The notes below the pieces were generated by a model, which was given only the letters and a program-made list of their open reading frames with translations, made no database searches and was not told where the DNA came from. A stretch of 64,000 nucleotides of DNA from assembly GCA_036924085.1 (NCBI GenBank), contig JAVGWX010000007.1:73919948-73983947 (forward strand). The letters are read 5' to 3'. This DNA is from Ariolimax columbianus. Lineage: Eukaryota; Mollusca; Gastropoda; Stylommatophora; Arionidae. Of this stretch, positions 11,540-21,651 are shown in pieces; position 1 is the first letter of the stretch, and every line of letters starts with the position of its first letter. The position numbers and the translations under genes were made by a program.

Positions 11540-12118
11540 CAAAGCAAGCTGTCATTTTCACAGACGACCTAGCAGTGTAATGGCCCTCAAGAGCCCAGTG
11601 CTTAAAAAAAAAGCAGTCCAATGGACACCAGCCCACTGAGGCATTCCAGGCAACGGGGAGGCGGACAGGCTCGCCAGAGAGCAAGGAATGCTGCAGCAGA
11701 GTGATACATAAATCACATACAATGAAACTAAAGCATTCATCAGGACAACGTACAGTGCAAAATGGAAAATAGGATCACATTTGCCACATAGAAAACTATG
11801 CCTACCATCAACTCTCCAGTCGAGACCAGGTGATCATTTTCCGGCTACGCACATGTCACAACAGACTCAGATGCCATCTGTACAACAAGTTCAAGATTGG
11901 CACTACAGAGATTTGTGCCTGCGGCACAGCCCCCATGAAGGCATAATATATTTTGCAGTTCTGTCCGCTGTATACCGACAAAAGAAGAAACAATTGACAA
12001 CAGCCAGTGTCCTTCCACGAAAAGCTGTACGGAAGCGTACAGAGCTTTGAGTCGACTGCTGCCTTCGGTAAAATCATTGAAGCTGAGGTCTGAAGACGAA
12101 CGAAGAAGCAGAAGAAAC
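11540..12118 (+). mobile_element. I-like LINE RNase H region, second subfamily, decayed (unit 1)
   Basis: Pieces in shifting frames read KQAVIFTDDLAV (RNase H Asp motif), VQWTPAH*GIPGNGEADRLA (the His/Asp motif of RNase H, with a stop), then QVIIFRLRTCHNRLRCHLYN and ICACGT...ILQFCPLY (C-terminal Cys/His cluster), FESTAAFGKIIEAEV and a GAA-rich tail. The order equals that of the minus-strand LINE, but the sequence is a different subfamily. Several stops and shifts make it a pseudogene. Confidence 0.8.
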
Positions 12119-12213
12119 TATTTTAGCTTTCGAGACAAGATGTTGTTTACTAACCAATTTTGCTTGAAATTAAGTAGGATCTGTAGTATATATATATATC
12201 TTTATCTATATCT

Positions 12214-12456
12214 CAAGCAGATGTGGATATATTGAGATCGGATTTAGATAACATTCGAGAGTGGTTTGTAGGTTCGCAAATGGAGTTTAATGTAGATAAA
12301 TGTACAGTCATCCACATGGGAAGATCCAATATGAAACAATAAGAATAAATTGGATGGGCATAGCTTTTAGAGCAAGGTGATGAAATGAAACTGTATGTAT
12401 ACAGATTCTGCAGAGTCTTCTAAACCAGTTTAAGGACGTTAAGCTAAGTTAAGGAT
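12214..12456 (+). mobile_element. CR1/Rex1-like LINE fragment, copy B (unit 1)
   Basis: A 44-codon frame reads QADVDILRSDLDNIREWFVG and then QMEFNVDKCTVIHMGRSN, the region just after the FADD motif in CR1/Rex1-type RTs. It is joined directly to the element's 3' end (GATGGGCATAGC to TAAGCTAAGTTAAGG), so the middle is deleted. This stretch is one that copy D (19545-21485) has lost. Confidence 0.75.
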
Positions 12457-12469
12457 ATCTGCATTTTTC

Positions 12470-12830
12470 CTTTTTTCTATCCATTGTATTTTGAGCACTT
12501 TTCTATAGTCCTTTGGTTCAAAAGATGCAATCCTCTTCTTAAGTGTTTGTGTGGGGGTCCACGTTTCACATCCGTATGTCTTCATCGGTATAATGCAAGT
12601 TCACAGAATAGTTATTTTCATTTTATTAATGTTCTGTCATCAGTTTCTCATTTTATTGAACCTCTGCATTGCCGTAGCCATTGGCGCTTATAACTGAGCC
12701 GAGGTACTCAAAGCTTGTGACTTAAAGCTTGTGACTTTCTCAATCTTCTGTTGTTCTAAAAAAAACTTTAGGTTTGGTCTTTGCCTTGCCTGTGATCGTT
12801 ATCTTGGTTGTACTTTAAATTCAGGTATAG
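12470..12830 (-). pseudogene. RTE-like reverse transcriptase C-terminal fragment (unit 1)
   Basis: Minus-strand pieces read KITITGKAKTKPKVFF, LEQQKIEKVTSF, then VTSFEYLGSVISANGYGNAE and, further on, YGCETWTPTQTLKKRIASFE and KDYRKVLKIQWI. These are hallmarks of the thumb and post-RT part of RTE/BovB-like LINEs. A short duplication of GTCACAAGCTTTA (about 12705-12730) and stops break the frame. Confidence 0.7.
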
Positions 12831-13680
12831 ATTTTGGACTTCGTTGAGTTGTGTTTACGCTCATCAGTACTTTTATATTTCGCTAGTTGTTAGACCCACC
12901 GGGCTAGATCGCATGTGGACACAGTCCTGGTGTGAACAGACTATCTACAATGCAGTTAGTAAACTAGCCTTATCTTGTAAAGCGAGCTATGCAAGTTTTC
13001 ATTCCATTTCCAACAATATATCTCTGCAAATATGGATTTTCGACATTTGTAGCAAAAAAGAAAAACAAATCGAAACCGATTAGATGTCTAACATGGCAAA
13101 CGTGTGGTTTGTACAACACAACAGTTGAATCCTCTTCGAGAAAGAGAAACAACAAGCCTTCACGCGGTCAGCATTTCTTCATCTTTGTGACCCGTTCCTC
13201 AGCCTTGCATATATACGCAGCACGTTCATTCAAACAATAATGAAATTAACTTTCTTCTATTTTAAATGTATTGTGTTTCTATTGAAATTGTTAAGAAAGA
13301 CACATATATCACATGTACTTTTGTGTTTGTTTTTTAACTATTTCTATATAACTGGTTCTTTGCTATTGTATTTTATGTATTTAAAAACATTATTCCGAGA
13401 AGGGGTACGTGACATACACTTGACAAGGAAGACCATAGAACACAAATAGCTAACAACTTTCCCTTAGACGATTAACAAAAACCTGTCTTGACATAGTCGC
13501 CATCACGGCCTGCGATGGGCATCAGAACATGACACAACCGTTGAGTTACAGGAACAATTTGTATCTACAGTTAACATCATTTGCTGAATAAGAACGATCA
13601 TCAATGGGCAGAAGCGTGCGGTGAACACCTTTCATTTTTGGGCTAAAGAGAAATACTCTCCATTTAATGTACAATATGTA
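12831..13680. other. No recognised gene (unit 1)
   Basis: About 850 bp of AT-rich DNA. Overlapping frames of 91 and 83 codons lie at 12808-13240, but none resembles a known protein. No RNA gene seen. Confidence 0.4.
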
Positions 13681-14030
13681 ACTAAGTTAACGTCTTTATA
13701 CGGGTTGAGAAGACTGAAACTTTATACTGGTTTAGAAGACTGTGTCTTTATATTGGTTTATAAGACGATGTCTTTATAATGGTTTAGAAGACGATGTCTT
13801 TATACTGCCTTAGAATGACTATATCGTTATACTGGTTTAGAAGACTACGTGTTTATACTGGCTTAGAAAACTATGCAGAGTCTGTAACCAACCAGTTTCA
13901 TTTACATTTCCTAGCTCTAAAAGCTATGTGCATCCAATCTATTCTTAAATGCTTTAATTGTTCCAGCCTAAAACTACTTCATATGGCAATACATTCTAAG
14001 CATTCACCACTGTACAGCTTATGTAGCTTA
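13681..14030 (-). mobile_element. CR1/Rex1-like LINE 3' end with tandem terminal repeats, copy C (unit 1)
   Basis: On the minus strand the fragment AGTIKAFKNRLDAHSF leads into the CR1-like 3' UTR. Its terminal sequence (GTCTTCTAAACCAGTATAAA) is repeated about seven times in tandem at roughly 28-bp spacing between 13695 and 13870, ending in GTTAACTTAG. Unit 2 has one repeat more (35820-35850). Confidence 0.75.
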
Positions 14031-14152
14031 CCAGTGACACTTTTACCGGTACAGTTCTCGCAGCTTAGCTCACTTTAACTTCAACCGATGCACAAAATTG
14101 AGAAATGAAATAAAGAAATAAATTTATTCTACCGGGGAATGCCGCCATTGTG

Positions 14153-14216
14153 GAAGGGGGGGGGGGTGGTGGTGGTGGCGAGTGGTGTGGTGAGGAGGGG
14201 GGGGGGGGTGCGGTCC
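14153..14216 (+). repeat. G-rich tract (unit 1)
   Basis: Two runs of 11-12 G joined by GGT/GGC repeats. It has the run structure needed for a G-quadruplex on the plus strand. Length and sequence differ in unit 2 (36285-36345). Confidence 0.8.
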
Positions 14217-14396
14217 GCAAATCGCCGGAATATCGTCGAGTATTGTAACGCAAATTGAGAATCAGATTGTGAAGAATACTACTGCTGTTTATTCTTCTTC
14301 TTCTTCTTCTTCTTCTTCATCAACCTCTATTTTTTCGAAAAAAGCAGCGGTCATCCTAAGGCTGTCGACACTGCCATAGAGCATGTCTAGTGTTTG

Positions 14397-15100
14397 TCAC
14401 TGGTGATGGCCACATGTGCTTTCTCTGGTCCTCGTATGTCGGCAGTTTTGCAGCATGTGTTCAGCGGTCATTTTCCCGGTGCCACAAGTGCATTCTTCAG
14501 TGCCACCTATCTTCAGTTTATTGAAAAGGTGGTACCTTAGTCTGTTGTGGTCTGTGCGGAGTCTGAAGACCACGACCTGCTCTCTTCTGTCCAACTGGTA
14601 ATAAGCATCGTTTTTTGTGTAGCCAGTATGTTCTGTTTCCCATTTGGCCATGTATCTGGCTCTAATAAGCCTTTTGGACTCTTTCGTAGGTCAAACTAGA
14701 ATCTGGTTGTGGTAGTCTTGCACCTTCTTTTGCCAGTCTGTCTGCCTCCTCGTTGCCTTGGAAGTTACAGTGGGATGGAACCCACTGTACCACTACACTT
14801 TTTGGTGCGGACTGCTGGCATAGTTGACAGAGTACTGCTCTTAAATCATTTAGTTCAGTATTTTTCTACTTTTTAGTGCTGTGACTACGGCCAGGGCATC
14901 TGTAAACATGACTATCTGCCTTTCATTTCGTTTGCCTGTCAGCATTGCTTCTGCTGCATCCCTCAGTGCCTCTGCCTCCGCTCTGAAATAACATGAGTAT
15001 TTTCCAGTTGCCACTGACAGTATTATTTTTTTACCATTTGGTAGGCTCAGGAATACCTCAGGTTACAGACCCGTCGGTGTATGCATGGGTCCAGTCCATG
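14397..15100 (-). pseudogene. RNase H domain and C-terminal Cys/His cluster of the I-like LINE (unit 1)
   Basis: All four RNase H landmarks can be read: YTDGSV near 15080, AEAEAL near 14975, FTDALAVV near 14900 and the SHCNFQGNEEAD His/Asp motif near 14760. The C-terminus has CTCGTGKMTAEHMLQNC. In unit 1 one extra T near 14680 shifts the frame after the last motif; unit 2 lacks this shift. The frame is also broken near 14860. Confidence 0.8.
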
Positions 15101-15569
15101 CTTGGGTAGTTTTTCGTTATGTACCTCAGGGTTATGTCTCTTCTTTCTGTTTCAGTCTGGCTGTTCTTGTTTCAAATACCTGGTATATTTTCTACCACCT
15201 CCGGAATGATATGCTGCTTCCAGGTAGGTTTTGCGTACAGAAGGGATGGGCTTTGGTGTTAATGTGTTCATAGTGTCTTCGCTCATCTTTGCTTTTACTA
15301 TTTCTGCAAAGTTTCTCCGCTTTAGTTTCCCATTTCCAAATCTATTTAGTCTCTGATGCATTGGGTGGTCTGTCAGTCTTCTGAGTTTCTCTGCTTGCTG
15401 CTGGGCTCTGCAGTCTCTTCTGTCGGTCATGGATTGCAGATTTCTAATCTTTTCCAGTTCTACAATTGGCGTTGACTTCATGCCTGCTGTTATAACTCTC
15501 ATGGCTTGGTTTTGAAGTTTGCTAATTTTATCAAAGTTAGCCTTTGCTGCTGTTGCCCATACCGCAATG

Positions 15570-16700
15570 TCATACTCGAGAACTGGTCTCACTCTTCCAG
15601 TGTACAGTTTCGTCTGATCCCCAGCTTGTGCCAGCAAGTTTCCTAATGATTGCCATTCTTTGTCTGGCTCTCATTCGGTTTTTCTCGATCTGACTTTTCC
15701 ATGTCATGCACCGATCAAATGTGACTCCCAGGTAGTTTTGGTTGCCGTTTGTCCGCAGATATTTGCCGTTAAGACTTATTTTAGTGTTCTGGGGTTTGTT
15801 TGAAAGCGAGAATATCGTACATGTTTTTTCCTCATTTATTTTGACCAGCCATGAGTTCGCCCACTCCTCCAACGATGTTAGGGCCTGCTGCATCCGATTG
15901 CTTGCTATGGTGAGATTTTTTTCAGACGTCCACATAGCCAGATCGTCTGCAAACATGGAGCTGTGGACTCTTCTTGGTAGATTTTCTGTGATGTTGTTTA
16001 TATACACCAGGAAAGGTGTTGGTGACAGTACTCCCCTTTGGTGTATTCTCTGCTCAAGTGTCACCTTTTTGCTCATCTGCTATTGTACTTGAACTATGGT
16101 TTTCGAGGTAGTCGCTGATCCATCTGTACATTTTCCCACAAACTTCACTTCTTCGTAGCTTGACTTTAAGTCCCTTTATCCACACCTTGTCAAATGCCTT
16201 CTCTAAATTCACCCAAACCGCTACTGTGTGGTTTTCTCCTGGTACGCATCATCTATTAACTGGGCTATGAGAGTGATCTGGTCCTCAGTGGATCTGTGCT
16301 GTCTAAAGCCTGCTTGCTGTGGAATTAGTATGTGTTTTTCTTCCAGATGCCACATCAGTCTGGTGTTTATCATACGTTCCATCAGTTTACCTACACAGCT
16401 CAGTAGACTGATAGGTCTGTATCCATTAGGATCTGTTCTATCTTTTTCTTTCTTTGGTACTGGTATAAGTACAGCGTCTTTTCATGTCTGAGGTACAATT
16501 CCCCTTTTCCAGCTTTGGTTCAGGACTGATAGTAACTTCCTCTTTGCTGTTTGGCCCAACTTCATCAGCAATTCGTGTTACCCCATCTTTTCCGGGCGAT
16601 TTCTGTTTCTTTAGAGTTCTCATGGCCTCTTCCTTTTCATTCATTGTTAGTATTGCCATCATGTGCTCCTCTGGTGCCATATTGATGTAGTCGTGGCTCT
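15570..16700 (-). pseudogene. Reverse transcriptase domain of the I-like LINE (unit 1)
   Basis: Two longer frames (16438-16680 and 15570-16076) and broken pieces between them carry KSPGKDGV, VNLEKAFDKVW, QRGVLSPTPFLVYINN, SMFADDLAMW and NYLGVTFDRCMTWK. Motif A has Asn where the metal-binding Asp is expected (same in unit 2), while the FADD pair is kept. Unit 1 keeps 27 bp near 16434-16460 that unit 2 lost. Confidence 0.8.
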
Positions 16701-17332
16701 TTTGTTCTTCACTATTGTCTGCGAGCCTGTCTGTAGGTACATCAATGTAGTTTGCTCTGGCATAGTGTTCGTTCTATAAAGGCGTTTGCTGCTTTTTTTT
16801 TCCAGTAAGCATGTTGTTGTCTCCATGCTTGATGGTAATTTGTTCATTTGATGGTGTTTCGTCATTCATGGCTCTGACTAACTTCCATAGTTTGTTCTCT
16901 TCTTTATCTAAATTGAGGCTTTCTGTTTTATTTTTCCAGCTGTCTCTTGTTATATGGTTTAGTGTTCTTTTGTATTTCGCCGTGATAGCCTTGAGGGCGA
17001 TATTTGCCTCCATAGATTGTTCTCTCTCTGCCATGTTCCTAGCATTTGAGACTTCGTCTTCTGCTTTCTAAAATTCATCATTCCAATATGGCTTGTAGTT
17101 TTTCCTTGCCCCTCTTGGGATGGTTTCGGTGGCTGCTTGCATTATTGCTTTGCTTAGGCTTTCCACCATAGGTTTTATATTGTTATTCCATGTGTTGATG
17201 GTTTCACATAGCCGATCTGTCAGAATTGCAAATCTGTCCCAGTCGGCTCGTTTATACTTCCAACGTAGGAGCGCTTTTATTTCCTGTGGGCCTACTTCCA
17301 AATCAATTTCTAGCCTAATTGGCCTTTTGTCG

Positions 17333-17869
17333 CTACCTGCCAATTGGTTGAGCGATCTGGCCGTCTATGTGGTGAATATCAACCGTGTAAAAGGCCAAGT
17401 CTAGAGTAGAGGTGGTATGCCATGTTCTAGAATAGAAGATAGGGCTGTCCTCCAGCCTATTGAAAAGATAGAGATTTGTGTCTATCTCCCAGTCTTCCAC
17501 TTCATCGCCTCTTTTGTCTGTGTCCGAATATCCCCATCTCTCCGAGTGGCTGTTGAAGTCTCCAACTACTAGGCAGCTGGAGTTCTTGATTTCCATACTC
17601 GAGAGCGACAGGTCTTTGTTGGGTGGTCCATACAGGTTGAAGATGCGGATCTTCGTTTCTTGTGTCAATATGTCGAGTCCTACAATTTCTGCTTGTCCAG
17701 TGTGATTGACAGCTACCGCGCTCCTCGGTATGCAGTTATGTGTTAGTATCAGAACCCTTCCTTTGTCAAGACTGTAACATGCTAAAGCAACTGCGTTGTG
17801 AATACTGACCCACTGAGATGAACCCACACATACACACTTTTGTGAGAGTCTTGAAGAACTCCCCACCAC
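17333..17869 (-). pseudogene. AP-endonuclease domain of the I-like LINE (unit 1)
   Basis: A 178-codon open frame covers the middle and C-terminal part of an AP-type LINE endonuclease: IRIFNLYGPPNKD, then VVGDFNSHSERWGY (catalytic Asp and Asn) and WHTTSTLDLAFYT (equivalent of the S/T-x-D-L motif). The first third, with the conserved Asn and QETH Glu, is missing, so it would not be active. The Met start is not the native start. Confidence 0.8.
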
Positions 17870-17934
17870 AGTAGACTTTGTCCATAGAACTGGCCTTTAC
17901 GTGTAGACTTAATACAATTGTCGGTGAGCTAGAA

Positions 17935-18113
17935 AAAGAAGGAAAAGAAGAAGAAAGAGAAGAAGAAGTAAAGAATGAAGAAGAAAATCGAGAAGAAGGA
18001 GTAGAAGAAGAAGAGGAATAGGAATAAGAAGAAGAAAAAGAAGAAAAAAAAAAAGAAGAAGAAGAAGAAGAAGAGAAAGAAGAAAAAAAAGAAGAGAAAG
18101 AAAAAGAAGATAA
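17935..18113 (+). repeat. GAA-rich polypurine tract (unit 1)
   Basis: About 180 bp almost purely A and G, mostly AGAAGA. It gives spurious poly-Phe/Leu frames on the other strand. It sits at the 5' side of the minus-strand LINE, whose 3' side ends in the inverse TTC run. Could fold as triplex DNA. Confidence 0.85.
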
Positions 18114-18379
18114 ACATGAGTAAATAGTACCACCTGATATTGCCAGAAGAAGATTTTAATGTTTAAATGAAGTATATCGTTAAAAAGCAACTAATCTGAT
18201 TGGCAAACATCAGGCCAGTCTCTAAACCCTGTTCTATGGGTGAGAGAGCTAGAGTGTGTACGCCAAACACGCCAGGAGGTTGAATCATTTCTACATGACA
18301 CATACTCCAAATTGGCTACAAGACCACATCACAAATAACCATATTCTTTTCATTACTACTACACTATTCATACACTTTT

Positions 18380-18800
18380 GTAGAAAGTTAAAGTGAGATA
18401 GACTGGCCAAGTTTCTCGAATGTCAAGTGAAAGGTTCCAAAAGAAACTTCTGTTTAGCGAGCTTAGCGCAAGTAAGGCGATCACCTGGACGTCAATAAAA
18501 GCGATTCAGTGAATCCTGGCAGTAAATCGTTTAGCCTGAAAAAGGCGAGGCCAAAAAGAGCCTTGCATGCAGTTAGCGAGAGTCGACGGGCGATCAGGTG
18601 GAAGTATAGAGTAGAGAGAAAACCAGCACCAGCTGGTGTTGGCTTAATCTGTCATGCACGTATCCGCCCACAGACTTGAGGGCGCAGTATGACACATGAT
18701 GATGTTGGTTATTCTCATCGACGGCGATAAGCCCATTATTATTGTCATGATCATATTTCTTCAAAATCAAGTAAATACCGGATCAAGATGGTGAGCAGCG
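18380..18800 (+). pseudogene. RTE-like LINE C-terminal fragment, plus strand (unit 1)
   Basis: Frames read VSRMSSERFQKKLLFSELSA, then after shifts GLICHARIRPQT and HDDVGYSHRRR. This is the order seen at the C-terminus of RTE-like LINEs: the '..GHV.RM...R.PK.LLY.EL' block, a finger '..GL..H.R', then a GAT-rich 3' end. The finger cysteines are not preserved. Pseudogene. Confidence 0.6.
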
Positions 18801-19164
18801 CATGAGCTGCAGCGGTCAGCGAGCCATAGCTGACTGATAGCGTTAGGGCTAGCGAACCGGAGCTGCCAAGGCCGTTCTACACGTCCGCGCAGTATTCTAG
18901 AAAACAGGCTGCAACAGAGCAGACTGGCTAAGGAGAAGGGATCGAAGAGGGAATGCTAACTCAGTACTCAAAAAATGCTTACTGAAGTCGGATGTGTTGG
19001 ACCGAAAGGTGCAAATATCGACATAACGCATTCCGTTCTCTGGACTGCGTTCTGCTATTTAGGCCCGTGTCAGGGTTTGGTAGCGGGAGATGGAGAACAA
19101 ACGAAGCCAAGCCAAGACAATTAAATACATTTAATATTCATCAGTTCATTGGCGTCTCAGTCAC
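18801..19164. other. No recognised gene (unit 1)
   Basis: GC-richer than its surroundings. No coding pattern or structured RNA recognised. Confidence 0.4.
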
Positions 19165-19530
19165 TGATCATCATGCGCCTGGCGCCCTGGCGAAGTTTGC
19201 CCAGCTCTGTCTCCCGTATTTCGACACAGTCTGCTATGGTTGAAAACGCCGGTACGTGAGTGGCAGTCCCTGTCGCAGATCGTACAACGGGGCTGAGGAG
19301 ACTGACATGCCGGGGTGTTCCCCGATCTTTTCTCTGGATCCAGATGGCCTCTACAAGCGTCGGCAACTACTGTGCACCTCCCAACTGACTGTCTGCAATC
19401 GACTCAATCCTGAGCTTTAGGCTTGGATGTCGCATGACGTCATATCCATCTTGTATACGTCCTTGAATCGCTGTGTGGGGTAGTCGATTCCTTTAGCTGC
19501 AGTGATCAGTTGTCCATAAAATATATCCTA
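19165..19530 (-). pseudogene. RTE-like LINE C-terminal fragment with zinc finger, minus strand (unit 1)
   Basis: The minus strand reads FYGQLITAAKGIDYPTQRFK and DVYKMDM, then in another frame CTICDRDCHSRTGVCSHSRL followed by C. The second is the Cys2-His-type finger found at the C-terminus of RTE-like LINEs. In unit 1 the bases at 19238-19246 differ from unit 2 and spoil the antisense frame. A long plus-strand frame over this region in unit 2 is only its antisense shadow. Confidence 0.75.
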
Positions 19531-19544
19531 TAAAAGCCTTTACA

Positions 19545-21485
19545 ATGTATGTAAATATACACTCGCGAGCATACGACTACTCTAAGACAGATGTACAGAA
19601 GATGAAAGATACAGACAGCCACATAAACTGGAAAGATATTGTCAGAGGTACAGACGTTGAACAAGAGGCAGAGTGTTTCAAAACACTTTTAGAACAACTA
19701 AAAGTCGAATATGTTCCATGTATGGAGGTAAACACCAATCATAAGAAGTGGATTACTAGATTTGTAGCTAAATGTACAAGAGCTTAAAATAAAGCCTGGA
19801 CAATGTATTTAAAGGCAAGTAAATCAAAAAAGATATATTAAAAATATTTGGACAAGCAAAACATAGCTCAGAAAGTAAATAAAGCAGCAAAAATAGACTT
19901 TGAAAAAAACTTACTAATAGGATCAAGACTGATGGTGAAAGCTTCTTTTCTAATGTTAGAAATAAATAAAGACCTAAAAACAAGGTAGGCTTTCTCATAG
20001 ACAGTACAGTGACAATAAGCAGAGAAAATAGGGAGATAGCTAATCTAATAAATCAATACGTTGGCACAGTCTATACAAAAGAACATTTCTCCAAGATACC
20101 AGAGCCTATACATATTTTCAAATGTCAAATGGATATAGTGCGATTAAAGTCATTCTGTATTACGGAGGAAATGGTTCTAAAAAGATTGGAAGGATTAAAA
20201 GTGGATAAATGTACAGATCAAGATGGTATCCATTCATCAATGCTATTTGAAGTATAGACTAACTAGTTAAACCATTGGCTATATTATTTTCTCAATCACT
20301 TGCAAAATGGATTGTTCCAAGAGATTGGAAAGATGCAGGAGTGATTCCCTTATTCAAAAGAGGAAAGAAATCAGATCCAGCTAATTAAGTAAGTTTAACG
20401 TGCATAGTCTGTAAATTGTTAGAGTCAATAATGAAAGAAAACATTGTAATGCATCTAGACAGGTTAAATCTAATCAGAAATAGTCAGCATGGGTTTACTA
20501 GAGGGAGACCGTGCTTAACAAATCTATTGGAGTGCATGGAGATGATTACTAAAATCATAGATAAGGGAGAACCAGTGGATGTTATTTATCTAGATTTTAT
20601 AAAGGCTTTTGATATAGTACCTCATCAACGATTATTTAAAAAGTTAAAATCACATGGGATAGATTGGCAGGTTGCCGATTGGATTGAAAGTTGGTTAACG
20701 GGAAGAAGACAGCGATTGGCATAAATAAGGAGTACTCTGAGTGGTGTGAAGTAAAAAATGGAACAAAATTACAGAATTGCGAGAACAATAATAGAATGAT
20801 AGATAACGAAAGAGACATAGGGGTAATAATAGAGCATACAGGTAAGGTGAGTGAGCAAGTCCAGGTAGCAGTGAATAAGTCAAATGCAACGTTAGGTATG
20901 ATAAAAAAAAAGAAATATTAAACATAGGAGTAATGAGATGATTGACACACTGTATAAAGCATTAGTTAGACCTAGATCGGAGTACTGTGTACAGGTGTGG
21001 AGTACTTGTCGTAGAAGAGCTATAAATATGCTGGAAAGGATACAAAGAATAGCGACAAAACTGATAGTGGGATTCCAGAATTACAGTTACGAGGAAAGAC
21101 TCAGAAAAACCGGCCGTTAATGTCTAGAAAAGAGACGAATTAAACGTGACTAAATCTAAGTTGATAAGATAATCACAGCAAAAGTTAAATTGGACTATAA
21201 CAAGTTTTTCAGAATACAACCACCAGCGAGAGCAAGAGGACACAGATACAAATTAACTAACGAAAGGTCCAAATTGGACACAAAACATTTTTTTTTATTC
21301 AGACAGTGGTGAATGCTTGGAATGCTTTGCCCCAGGAAATAGTGCAGGCAGAGACAGTTAATGCATTTAAGAATAAATATGATGTACATAGTTATTAGAG
21401 CAGGGTAATGCAAATGGGACTGGTTGTCTACAGACTCTGATGAGTTTTCTAAACCAATATAAAAACGTTATGTTAAGTTAAGTTA
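19545..21485 (+). mobile_element. CR1/Rex1-like LINE lacking its RT catalytic centre, copy D (unit 1)
   Basis: Pieces read IANLINQYVGTVYTKEHF, VLKRLEGLKVDKCTDQDGIH, IVPRDWKDAGVIPLFKRGKK, NSQHGFTRGRPCLTNLLE, VDVIYLDFIKAFDIVPHQRL, WIESWLTGRRQRLA, then EYSEWCEVKN jumps to ERDIGVIIEHTGKVSEQVQV and LVRPRSEYCVQVWST, NYSYEERLR. Between EYSEWCEV and ERDIGV the family normally has QGSVLGP and FADD; both are gone, a clean internal deletion. Stops and shifts occur elsewhere. The 3' end has the CR1-like tail GTTAAGTTAAGTT. No RNase H, as expected for this group. Confidence 0.85.
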
Positions 21486-21494
21486 TGCCGTGTT

Positions 21495-21650
21495 TGTTAG
21501 CTTACTCAGTACGTTTTATGATTGTGCTAACTTTTTGTTTCACCGCTTGATATTGTTCTTTGTAGGACAATGTGCGATCCATTGTAATTCCTAGGTACTT
21601 AGGTGTATCTATATGTTTAAGTTTATGCCCCTGCCAACTAATCTTTCAAT
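21495..21650 (-). pseudogene. LINE RT C-terminal fragment, minus strand (unit 1/2 border)
   Basis: The minus strand reads YLGITMDRTLSYKEQ-like sequence (ITMDRTLSYKEQYQAVKQKV) with STIIKR after it. This is the post-FADD '.YLG..LDR.L.Y..H' block of Jockey/I-type RTs. Only about 45 codons remain. Confidence 0.6.
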
Positions 21651-21651
21651 A

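Larger units (their letters stand above)
14283..17900 (-). mobile_element. I-superfamily LINE (EN-RT-RNase H), decayed (unit 1)
   Basis: The minus strand holds in order an AP endonuclease with GDFNSHSERWGY, a reverse transcriptase with KSPGKDGV and FADDLAMW, an RNase H with YTDGSV, AEAEAL, FTDALAVVTAL and SHCNFQGNEEAD, and a C-terminal Cys/His cluster. RNase H after RT, plus a (GAA)n tail (TTC run at 14291-14318), places it in the I superfamily, perhaps near Nimb. It is 5' truncated: the N-terminal endonuclease part with QETH is absent. Stops and frameshifts are spread throughout, and the first Asp of RT motif A is Asn (VNLEKAFDKVW). It cannot be autonomous. Confidence 0.88.

Noticed and set aside
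17909..18190. Leu/Phe-rich minus-strand frames that look like a membrane protein
   Set aside because: They are read from the GAA polypurine tract; low-complexity artefact, also at 40019-40300.
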